A stretch of DNA of 64,000 bases from Streblospio benedicti (lineage: Eukaryota > Annelida > Polychaeta > Spionida > Spionidae). Location: contig CM032669.1 in assembly GCA_019095985.1 (NCBI GenBank), positions 39,168,693-39,232,692 of the forward strand, in the 5' to 3' direction. Made by a program: the position numbers and the translations under genes. The notes below the pieces were generated by a model, which made no database searches, had not been told where the DNA came from, and worked only from the letters and a program-made list of their open reading frames with translations. Position 1 is the first letter of the stretch; every line of letters begins with the position of its first letter. Below are positions 1-10,800 of the stretch, piece by piece.

Positions 1-81
1 TTTATTCAAGCCCTATCGTTACACGGACACTGGCATCGAATGCTACAGACTTTTTCCATTATGTTTTATTCACAATTTTAG

Positions 82-2992
82 AATACAACTTTACGTCCAC
101 AACGGCTGACGATCCGCTCACATACCACCGCATCATCGAAGCCATGAAGTTCGGCTTTGCGAAAAGGTCTGAGCTAGGTGACGAAGACTTTTTTAATGTC
201 ACAGAAGTAAGTATTCTTACCTTCTCTGCATTAAATTTTCATGTTTCTAATGTTTCTACAGTAAATTGGCTGTCAATAGTTATACTATCATTTCTTTAAT
301 CCAAAAGAATTAGCATTTTCTTCATTGCAGCAACTAATAATGACATCCCTACAAATTGCCATTAACTCTAGATACTTGAAGAGCTCGCCTCGAAAGAAAG
401 GGCCAACTATATCAAGGGAAAGATCAATGATGACACCACGATGAATGACATTGACTATTATGAGCACAGATTCATGATGCAGCCAGACGCTGGCACCGCC
501 CACTTCTCTCTGATTGGTCCAGACGGCAGTGCTGTGTCTATGACGTCAACGGTCAATTACTTGTAACGTTCCTTTTTTTTCGTTGTTATTGTGGGGCTCT
601 AATACATAGCACAAAATATATAGGCTTGCCCTTTGATGGTGTGCAATATTTGTGGAGTGAATGTAATTAGGTTGTCCATTCGAATTACTTACTACCTATA
701 ATAGGAATTCGCATGCATCTACACCTTTTATTACATCCCTTATCCATTTTTGACCACATGATTTGTATTTTATGTTCAGTTTTGGCAGTTTGGTTTTGGG
801 CTCAAGAACTGGTATCATATTCAACAATCAGATGGATGACTTTTCAACTCCTGGACAAGTGAACGCGTGGAATATATCACCATCACCATCCAATTTTATT
901 GCTGTAAGTGTACTTAATTAATAAATGATCATGTACACAGACATGTATGAGAGAACTATGTTGATAAAAATAACAGTACAGCTAATCCTGATATACGTCA
1001 CTGAAAAGCGGCATTCCATGCATCATATAAATAAATCCAAGTATCTTATTTATTTGTGTTTCAATCAAATGTAACGTTACAACATGAAGGATGGCCTGAC
1101 TGCACACAGTCCACCTGAGATATTTCCAAGTATACTACCCTAACACATAAGGCTATAATCCCAGGCTATTGTAGACTCTTGCAATTGTTATAAATGAGAG
1201 TTGCCCATAGGTGTATAAAAAATTCGGGTGAATAGTAGGAACGGTGGCAAGTGATCAGCGTTTATGGTTAGACTGGATGACAACCATAAAAATCATCGAC
1301 ATCGAATCAAAGATGGATCCATTCGTAAAGGACGGGTAATAGGATAATGATTGTATATCCATTTCACAAGCCCTTGCCATTCAAAGTTTACCGGTGTGCT
1401 CCATATAGAAGAAAACTACAATTTAAATGTATGAGTAAAAGTACACGACTTTGAGGCAATCAAAAACCCCTTTAATTCAATATGTTTAAAATATTATATA
1501 TTTGCAATGGAATATACGTTATTTCCTCATACGTCAGAGACTTTTCGAGTTGTAAGTGCGTGTCAAATAAATCTTGAATACAAGAACCCATTTTCCGTGG
1601 ACATACAGATAATGTATTCAAATAAGAGGCAATATGGACTGATAACTGATGTATTTTTTACAATATGTTATTTTACGAGGGTACTGGATAGCGTCTACTA
1701 AAGACACTTTCTTTTTCGTTGACGGTTCGCTGTGTGAGTGCAGTATCATGATAAGTAACACATGGCTTTGTGATAGCCATAACACTTTTTAAAGCCGAGC
1801 TTCGCAGAAGACACGAGCTTTTTAGTCGTCGTCAGCGTTTCATTCTGTTCCCTCTTCCCTGTTACTATCTTTACTATAAGCATATTCATACGCGCTGAAA
1901 TAAGTGCCCAATTTGAATTTATCAATGAAACTGAAGCAGCTGACAATCGCCGATGTTAATGAGCTGGGGAAACGCCAATTACATTGTAGCTGATCAAAAT
2001 TAATACGCCACTACAACCGTGTTGTACTTTATATTAGTCTGTGCTGTGGTGCGTGAAACCCGTGTCAACGAAAGTCAGTAAAAGTACTACTGACAAAGAG
2101 TCTACTGTCATTTATTGTGCATTAACAAAAATGGTAAATTACTGTTCTTAAATCTATATAGCAGTCTCTAAGATTCGCGGTCGCCAGGTCGAAATGGCAA
2201 GTTCAGAATCACAATTGGCGATCAAAAATTATTTCATAATGGCCAGATTGGCGGTGTGGATTTTCCTGTCATTTTGGCGATTCAGTGGGGGGTTTCACTC
2301 GCCCAATATTATGTAATTGTTGCTTTTTCTTTGGCCACCTAATACCGAGTATTCATCGCCATGGACCAACCCTTTCTAAGGCGTAATAAAATTGAAACTT
2401 CACCCGTTTTCATGTCATTTGCCAAATGCGACAACAGAGTAGGCCTACTTGGAGTCAAGTCACTAGTCTACAGTTTTGATCTGCGCTATTTATGCCACAC
2501 AGCAGCAATATTAAACTAGATCAAAAGTGTTCAAAGAACACTGCATCGCTAGAACGACGTTGACTTATGGGCTATTAAGATATATACTGAAATAATGTCT
2601 ACTTTACAATCAAGAAATTTATGAATTTGAGGAGAAAACATCAGAATGAATCAGAATCGATATATCCAGCAAAAAGATATTTGTGTTGCCATACAATAGT
2701 ACTGAATAACAAGATGATAATCAATATCAGTTTCAAATCCAATAATCAATTTTGCTGCTTGGTTGGAATATTGATTTTATTCTTGCTGGCTAAGTGCATT
2801 GAATATCATTAAAAATGTCATAAAAAGAGCTTCTAGAAAGCAAAATGTAATTGGCAGAGCGCCCAAAATCGAATCACTTTGGTGTCGCCTCATACCTCAT
2901 TGTCGTGTAAAGTTTGAACAAAATCGGTGCAATGGTTAAAGCTCTAGCTTGTCCGGAGACATGCATACAAACATAGTTAGTTAGTTAGTTGA

Positions 2993-3039
<47 letters not shown>

Positions 3040-5083
3040 ATTAGGTAGTTAGTTAGTTAGTTAGTTAGTTAAAAATGAAATGATTGTTCAGCAGCTGAGC
3101 TGACTAGTATTTTGCCTTAACAAAAGCCCGGCACATATACCGGAAATAGACTAGCAGGAAGGGTATATTGATAGCCTGCCTGCAAGTTCTGAAAGTATCA
3201 TCAATGGGATGATTTTTGTATTTAGTCATCTATCTAAGAAGTAGAGAAATGAAATGATTGTGCTAACTGTTTTTTTGACTTCCATATACTGGAAAAAAGA
3301 CAAATAGGATTTATAAAGTGTTATGCAGTGCTGACTATCATCAAGGGGATGAATTTGTATTTAGTCATCTATCTAGGGGTAGACAATGTGTTGCTAACTG
3401 TTTTTTATTTCTACTGACTGCATTTGAAGAAAAATTTACCATGCACTCCCAGCCGATATTGCTGCATAACATTCTCAAGCTCGGCTTTTCAGGAGTCTCA
3501 CTCCTTTTATTATTATCTCGCTACTGCACTCACAGAGCCACGTGTCACTTATCGCGGTACTACACTCACAGAGCAAGTTATCCCCCTGGACGTGCGATCT
3601 TAAAGAAAATGTGTTTTCCCGTATTTCTAGCCGGGTAAGCGGCCCATGTCGTCCACGTCTCCTCTCATCGTGCTGGACGCAGACGACAGCGTGCGTCTGG
3701 TGGTGGGTGGGGCCGGCGGCGCCCGCATCATCAGCAACGTCCTCACGGTGCGACCCACGTGCCCCCATGGTCTCAGTGGAGAGGTGGTCTCTTTATGGAG
3801 GTCTACAGTTGTCTGGTACCACGAGAAATGATTTTATTATGTTGGCGCATTACCAGCAAAATCGCCATGCCACACACGTGTTCGAATAAATAGAGCATGC
3901 AATAAAGACTACCTTTGTATAATGGAACCATTTTTCGCGGTGCCTGACCACGTAAGCATTCACAAATATACCACCTCTTCCTTTAGACCACTTGAAGACA
4001 GTCCCGTGGTGGTTTTGTCGGGAGGTTCTTCTACTGTAACAATGTTCTTCGTGTCAAAACGTCAAATGCACAAAGCACTGGGAATCCATATAAAAAGACT
4101 ACTTGAGGCCAGTCCCATGGGCGGCCTGTCTACAGAGAGGTTCTATTGTATGATAGCCTTAGAGGACTGATTATGTAAACATGCTATTTAATCGGACACG
4201 AAAATATTGGGGCTCTTTCAGCCTTTCCATATTGACTATGGAAACATTTACATAGAAGGCATGAATTTGAGACAAAGAGGAAGTGAGTACCCATATGATT
4301 GATAAAATCGTGAAACACAGATTTATGTTTGCTATGCATTAAAGCGATGATTCATGTAATATATGTTCAAAACAATTCTATTTTATGGAGACCTATCATA
4401 TGTGCTGTAGTATATATCTATATCGTCCGACTGCATGTAAACGTTCCATAGAAAGTCTTACGACTCACATTTTCTCCAGACAATGATCAACAACCTGTGG
4501 CTGGGCTTCCCCCTGGATCAGGCCGTGAATCGCCCCAGGATTCACCACCAGCTACTCCCAAATGACGTGGATGTGGAACCCAACATGCCCCAGGTTAACT
4601 GTATCAACACAACATTGCACTTGTTAGTTGCAGCTATAACTGTAATGATTCCATGGTCATTTTCACTTTGAATATTCAATATCATGATATGCATGGACTT
4701 AATGACAATTGACACTGACAATTGACAATGTGAAGTTCCACGTAGTCTGTAGCAAGCATTTTGGTGTCCTCTAATGGCATGGCATTCGCAAAGAAAGTGC
4801 AAGTGTATTAGGTAAGGGTGCAATAGATTCTAGATGAGTTTGCTGTCATCCTAAATATATGTTCTCTTCTTTTCAGGCTATCATAGACTTTCTAAAATCC
4901 CGTAATCACACCCTCAATGTGATGGACAACCACTTCTATTTCGGTGGTGTCATGGCGGCTGCAAGAATGTGCTCTGAATGTCCTGATGCTGTTTCTTGTG
5001 ACGTCAGCTGCATTAAAGCAGCCGGAGATTGGAGAACCCAGGAGGGAGGCTCTAATATGTCTCCAAAAACGGGCGGATTCTAA
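82..5083 (+). CDS. GGT: Gamma-glutamyltransferase copy A, last six exons
   Basis: Extracellular membrane enzyme that cleaves the gamma-glutamyl bond of glutathione and transfers or hydrolyses the glutamyl group. Exons read from splice sites: 82-206, 372-562, 780-903, 3631-3747, 4480-4593, 4877-5083 (TAA). Every junction has AG/GT borders and keeps frame. Exon 372-562 encodes [16 protein letters not shown], whose Thr is the family's catalytic nucleophile where the proenzyme self-cleaves; later exons carry [17 protein letters not shown] and [11 protein letters not shown], all typical small-subunit motifs. The 5' part (anchor and large subunit) lies off the left edge. The C-terminal exon has a Cys-rich stretch ([15 protein letters not shown]) just before the final conserved Gly/Trp segment, absent from human GGT1 as I remember it. 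Exon lengths equal those of copy B downstream, so the two are tandem paralogues. Confidence 0.93.
2516..2975 (+). repeat. Dispersed repeat family R, copy 1 (intron of GGT A)
   Basis: Starts gatcaaaagtgttcaaagaa and ends agcttgtccggagacatg, then runs directly into a GTTA microsatellite. The same sequence recurs at 9481-9958 (+), as a 3' part at 6063-6215 (-) and at 59345-59758 (-) inside the tyrosine-recombinase element. No coding capacity seen. It behaves as a non-autonomous mobile element whose 3' end is joined to a microsatellite. Confidence 0.75.
2976..3072 (+). repeat. (GTTA)n microsatellite
   Basis: About 24 copies of GTTA with a few variants (GATTA, AATTAGG), abutting the 3' end of repeat family R. 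Confidence 0.95.
3195..3412 (+). repeat. Two tandem copies of a ~142-base unit
   Basis: The phrase 'tatttagtcatctatcta' followed about 35 bases later by 'gctaactgttttt' occurs twice, 142 bases apart (near 3220 and 3360), with several substitutions. A small old tandem duplication in the 2.7-kb intron of GGT copy A. The rest of that intron (904-2515) holds nothing I recognise. Confidence 0.7.
3770..4165 (+). repeat. Minisatellite-like 'gaggtggtctct' block in GGT A intron
   Basis: Degenerate copies of 'gagaggtggtctctttatgg' and 'ccacttgaagacagtcccg' alternate here. The same phrases build longer blocks at 41330-43480 and 48075-48600. Confidence 0.6.
4587..4829 (+). repeat. Duplicated intron block, copy 1 (in GGT A)
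   Basis: From the last bases of the 4480-4593 exon through the donor and about 230 intron bases. A second copy lies at 6347-6588, downstream of the gene's last exon, about 95% identical by eye and starting with the same 'cccaggttaact'. Confidence 0.9.
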
Positions 5084-5405
5084 CAATGATGTAGACATGA
5101 ATCGAACAGTAATGACAAAAAAGAACTTCTTGGTGTGTAGATTAGTCTTTGTAATTTTCAATTTTGTTTATACGATATATTAGAGCAAACAGTGTCAGAG
5201 GCTAATAGTTTAAATTGTGTTTTTGCACTGGCGGGTGAGGTGGTGGTATTGGCTGTCCTCATTTTGTTTGATATGGCTATAATAATTGTTCTACAGAAAT
5301 TTCTATGTACACGTGCCTTAAACGTACTGGTAGTATTGCCGTTATATTTGTTTAAAAATGGAATGAATAATCAATGATGCGTTTCATATACATAAATGTG
5401 AATGA

Positions 5406-5411
5406 AATAAA
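5406..5411 (+). terminator. Polyadenylation signal of GGT copy A
   Basis: AATAAA 320 bases after the stop codon of copy A, followed by an A/T-rich stretch; the first canonical signal on this strand after the stop. Inference from position only. Confidence 0.5.
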
Positions 5412-5935
5412 TATTTTTATGAAAAATACTGCTGTTATTTCTTAAATCGTCATACTCACAACTACAACTAGCATGTTAATGATCCAACAAAAGATGATCA
5501 TACAAACGCACGTTCATTTTACGACCAACAAAACCCAGTGTTCATTGAAAACTATGTCCATTAGCTAGTTATTTTGATTAACAAAATATATGATACTATT
5601 TCTTTTCGACTGGGAAACACAAATAAACAAAATTGTTGACATATCATTTCAAACATTGATCTACACAAAATTATCTTACCTGGAAGTAAATAACGGAACC
5701 ATAAAAAGGTCACGATCCAGAACCATATTGCTTGTGCTGTGTGCCAGAGGGAAAAAGGAAGCACTGCTACGACCGTGGACAAGAACAACAACAAAACTGG
5801 GTTGATGGTTAAATGGCCCAACACAAACTTGAAAAGGCATCATCTTACAAAATCATATTCAAAAATGATATGTGGTACATTTATTTCGTCGCTTCAGATG
5901 CTGAAGTGAAAGCCTTAAGATCAATTCGTTTGTAT

Positions 5936-6062
5936 GTCAGTATGTCAGTATGTCAGTATGTATGTCGGTATGTATGTCAGTATGTATGTCAGTATGTCTA
6001 TATGTGTGTGTCTGTATGTCTGTATGTGTGTGTGTGTGTGTGTGTCAGTATGTCTGTGTGTG
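5936..6062 (+). repeat. GTATGTC / GTGTGTCT microsatellite
   Basis: Runs of 'gtatgtca' and 'gtgtgtct' adjoining the 3' end of a minus-strand copy of repeat family R. The apparent open frame through it is only the microsatellite. Confidence 0.9.
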
Positions 6063-6215
6063 TGTCTGGACAAGCTACAGCTTTTACCGATGAACTGATT
6101 TTGTTAAAAAATACACAACTATGAGATATGAGGCAACACTAAAGTGATTCGTTTTTGGGCACTCTGCCAATTAAATTGTGCTTTCTAGAAGGCCAATTAT
6201 TTTTTGTATATTAAA
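6063..6215 (-). repeat. Repeat family R, 3' fragment
   Basis: Reverse complement of about 2830-2970: shares ggacaagcta, an imperfect 'gatatgaggcaacac' and 'gatttgggc'-type phrases. Again next to a microsatellite at the family's 3' end. Confidence 0.7.
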
Positions 6216-6346
6216 CTGTCATAGCAAAATACGATGATTTGTTTGTCATTTCATTTTACAGGCACAAATAACCACAACAATAAATTAATCAAGTAAAACC
6301 ATTGTAATAATTTAATAAAAATAACTATTTACTTATCTTTTACTTA

Positions 6347-6588
6347 TGGCCCAGGTTAACTATATCATCACAACATTGCACTTGTTAGTTGTGGTTATAA
6401 CAGTAATGATTCCATGGTCATTTTTACTTTGAATATTCAATATCATGATATGCATGGACTTAATTGACACTGACAATTGACAATGTGAAGTTCCACGTAG
6501 TCTGTAGCAAGCATTTTGGTGTCCTCTAATGGCATGGCATTCGCAAAGAAAGTGCAAGTGTATTAGGTAAGGGTGGAATATATTTATC
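6347..6588 (+). repeat. Duplicated intron block, copy 2 (downstream of GGT A)
   Basis: Second copy of 4587-4829, including the final exon bases and splice donor but no more of the exon. It ends at 'attaggtaagggtg' like the first. A scar of partial local duplication in a tandem gene cluster. Confidence 0.9.
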
Positions 6589-7822
6589 ATTGCACAAATT
6601 ATTTAAAAAAAATTTTTTTTATTGATAAATGAGCCCGAATAGATGAGGACGCAATGAAGACCACTTCTGAAATAAGAGCATTCCTCTTGGTAACAATTCT
6701 TCATAAAGAGACCGGAGGAACTGCCCGCAGAGACCACCTTTCTATGAGGTGTTGGTCAGATATGTTTACCATTCATGGTCAACGTTGCGCTGTGCGTCAT
6801 AATTATATTAATCTGTTAGTCAGAAGAGTCAAAGCGCAGGAAGTTTGTAAATTAACAGTATAGACTCCAAATTGAGATCACCGGGAATATGGCCACAAGT
6901 GGTCACAGTAGAAAAGTAGTCTCTTTTGGGGTTTTTGAATTGGTCTCATTTTGATGTTTTGAAACTGAAATAAAAAGCCATTGTTGATGTGGTACATTTA
7001 TAGAGGTGGCCGTAACTCTTGCTATCGTAGCTCCTGCTGTTCACCATCAATCACATTAGCTTTCACTTATCCTTCTTGCAATCAGTTAACGTGTATGTGT
7101 CATGTAGCAGTGTTTCATGACGTTTGGATGTGTGGCTGAGCAGTCTATAAATAAGCATGTAAATGCATCCAAAAACATACTTTGATACAGATGTATAAAC
7201 TGCAAAATAAAAGCGTAACTAACGTCATCATGAATTCCAAGGGTTTGTAAAAGGTTGCGAACATTGGTCTAAATGACTTAGAGTAAAAAACAAAGGCTAA
7301 TATGTCTGCATACCCACTGCTACCCTATATAGTTATTTCTTTAAAAAAAATCAATCAACCAGAATGGGGTTAAAGTCAAAGAAAACGACGGCATTCGTCT
7401 CATAGATGTGATAAAATTCAGGTGAAATTGAAAAACTATGATTGTATTATTCTTAGTTTGAAATGGCAAGTTCTCTTAAGGTGGGGATGTGTGAAAAGTG
7501 CCACAGTCACCGTGTACCTGACTCCGCTAAGAATTGCTACAATTAAAATTATGCATGTAGATATGTTATACTTTGTGATGATTGGTTAGTTAACGTGGGT
7601 ATATAACCTTAAAAAGTAAATCATTATTTATCCCTTTATTTAAAAAAGCAGAATAGGAAACGGTTCGCGGTGCATGAAACCCGTTTATTACCTCGCCAAA
7701 TATCACTTCATGACTGAGGTCGAATTTAAAGAATCATTGTAAGTCTTATTGAAAAGGCTGTAAGTCTCTTGTTCATAACATTGTTTTCTTGTGTTAACGG
7801 ATTCTAGATAATATAAAAAGTG

Positions 7823-10800
7823 ATGCAGGAGGGTGCAATTAAATCGAAAAGCAGGTAAGTTCTTTTTATTTTGCTATGTCTTCTTATCAAACCAACGTTT
7901 AATATTTTCAATTGTTGTAGAGATTCATAACAAGCGTCCTGAAAAGTGGATAGCATGTTAACAAATTGCAATATAGCCACTATTGATATTTATTGTGATT
8001 GAAATGTCTTGGGTGTATGGAAAATAATATGCCTATGAACTTCTACCTCAATTAGGCTAGATTTTACAGCAGTTTCATATACACTGTACAATACAGGCAT
8101 CTGTAGTTATTTTGAATGAATGCATTCTAATACATTTTGATATGTAGATATTTGTATACCATCATAAACAACACACACATTTCGAAACAATTATTTTAAA
8201 TTCAACGTCCAAGAGCATATTTCTAATGATATTTGACATAGCCGAAAACAAGACTTACTACTTACTTTATATTTCAAGAAGGAGAGAACACACATCTCCA
8301 TTATTCAAGAAACATAAAATTATAAAACTAGAAGATATTGATGAATTAAAGATCTGTTCTAAAACAAATAATTATAAACGTTTAGATCGGATTATCCAGT
8401 TTAGACTTGTTATAAAAAGGGTAAAATAAAATTACATTTGCGATGTTTAACTATGGTTGTTGTTTTAATTTTTTTTTTCAAAACAAAGTGCATGGGTCAC
8501 CATGGTTAAAAACGTCAATGGTGTATATGTTGTGTTTTTTGCTGTTTTTTGTTTTTTATGTAAGTACATGTACTCCAAAAGCAGATATCAGTGGGATTCG
8601 AACACGGAGAAATGATTCTGTAGAAGGCCTATACATATTGAGGTCAGTTGCTCTACCACTTCAGCTATCCAGACCGTTTTGATATATGGTTCAACCAATG
8701 AACTTTTTCTGGTCTGGATGACTTATTATTCTGTAATTGTGGCAAATGTGCTAACAAGAAGTGTCCATGTCGTAATGCCAGTCACCCATGTTGTGTATAC
8801 TGTAGGTGCACTCTCTTGAATGATTGCAAAAGTCCTGTTTTTAAACTTGCAGTTATACTATAAAAAGTGGTCTTTGAACTTTAACTCTTTAAGGGTGATG
8901 ACGGACGGGATAAGTATGGAATGTTTAGAGCATACCAATGTAAGATGATGGAGTATCTTAACGGTATCTTGCATAGTCAAGTTTGATAACAGTCATCGAT
9001 ATCATTGCCATTTTATTATTTTAATACCAGTTATGATCATTATGTATGTCATAATTGCAACATACATGTATTTATTATAATTTGACTATCATTGTAGGTA
9101 GCAGGTTTTAATGAAAACACCAGAATCAAGAGACGTTAATAAATTATGTTTGAATGAGCAGCCATTTTGACAGCCATCTTGTTTTACTCACTTATTTCCG
9201 GATTGACTCAGTTTTTCCTATATCACTGGATTCCTCACCACCACAAACATACCCTTAGGCACCAGAATCATGTTTCTATCTTCAATATTAAGGAAGATAT
9301 GACACTTTTTATGAGCCAGCGACCATCGCGGCGGCCATCTTGAATTTCTCACTTATTGCCAGGGTGACAGCGATCCACCCAATTTTTTTTGACACAGTAG
9401 GACCCCTAGTTATAAAATATCAAAGGTGATTTAGGGGACCTAGGGTTTTTATAAGAACCATTGTGCTACATAGTTAACTAGATCAAAAGTGTTCAAAGAA
9501 CATGGCGTCGCTAGAACAACGTTGGCTTATATTATGGGCAAAGATATATACTGAAACGATGTATACTTTACAAATAAGGACTTTATGAATTTGAGGAGAA
9601 AACATCAGAATGAATTTACAGCAGTGATCAATACAATGCAATATCCGCAAGTACCACTTTCTATATTACATTGACTCTGTCAAGCTAAGTATTGATTTAC
9701 TAGCAGCAGCAAATAGAAAACAGCACCAGGTAGACTCTTTTGCTGCTGATGAATTATTGATCTATGATTATGCATTCAATACAAGTTAGAATATTGAAAT
9801 TGGACTATAAATAGCCCGTGAAAAGCACACTTTTAATTGGCTACGTGTCCAAAATCGAATCACTTTGGTGTTGTCTCACACCTCATAGTTGTGTAAAGTT
9901 TGATTAAAATCGGTTCAACCGTAAAATGTATAGCTTGTCCAGAGACAAACATACATAGTTACAAACGAACAAAACACAAGGCTTTAGCTTCAACTGCTGA
10001 AGCGACGCAATAAAGTTGTGTTTTAAAGTTTATAAAACAAATCTAAACTGAATAATCCGGTCTAGACTTTTATAATTCTTTGTTTCTACTGTATTTAAAA
10101 TAAGAATAGGTGATTTACCAAATCATTCTTATAATTCACAAAACAAACATTGATTCCCCGAATGTTATGATGTGTGTAGGTATGTGTGTGTGTGCGTGCG
10201 TGCGTGCGTGCATGCGTGTGTGTGCGTGCGCATGCGCGCGCGCGCGTGTGTGTGTGTCTGTGTGCAAGCATTTATTTAATGTTACAATCACACAAAGCCA
10301 TAGATATATTATAAACATATCAGGAATTTGTGAATCTCTAGAATGAACAAATAGTACCGCTCCAACGGATACTTGTTCTCCCAGATTCATAACAAATACA
10401 TCGGCAGTTTTTACTCCTTTACTTCGTGATACATAATGCAATTATTAACTATCTTTTATGTGTGTGTTTTTTCATGTGGAACGCTGTATGTTGTATCCGT
10501 GTTTGTTAAACGTGAGCATAATTCTGTTTATACATTCTTTGTATTACACAAATGTATACACTATTTTTAGTGAAGTGGGCCGAGGGGCGCTGGTGGCTCT
10601 GGTGATATTTCTAGCACTCGCGACCATTGGCCTTGTTATTGGATTAGCCATCGTAGGGTCACAACTGAGCCAGAGAGGCTATCTGGGGAAGTGTGAGCAA
10701 GAGCCAGGTATCTGCGCTCACTTGTGCACCAACACCAAAGAGGGGCACAAATGCTCATGCAGAGAGGGATATGTGCTTGCGGCAGACGGCACCGCATGCC

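Larger units (their letters stand above)
5084..7822. other. Intergenic spacer between GGT A and GGT B
   Basis: Holds the poly(A) signal of A, a TGTA/GTATGTC microsatellite (about 5936-6060), a minus-strand 3' fragment of repeat family R (6063-6215) and the duplicated intron block (6347-6588). 6600-7780 is AT-rich and shows no gene. The promoter and any 5' UTR exon of GGT B should lie here; 'ggattctag' before 7807 could be the acceptor of a leader intron, but I cannot fix the start site. Confidence 0.6.

Noticed and set aside
2976-3072. Regular repeats that might be a CRISPR array
   Set aside because: A four-base microsatellite in an animal genome; no spacers.
3475-3768. Minus-strand frame over the GGT A exon
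   Set aside because: Antisense shadow of exon 3631-3747; the plus strand gives the conserved GGT motif.
5813-6124. Open frame with VCQYVCQYV repeats
   Set aside because: Produced by the GTATGTC microsatellite; no start context, no domain.
10110-10441. Open frames on both strands rich in Cys/Val/Arg or His/Thr
   Set aside because: They are translations of the (GT)n/(GC)n microsatellite.
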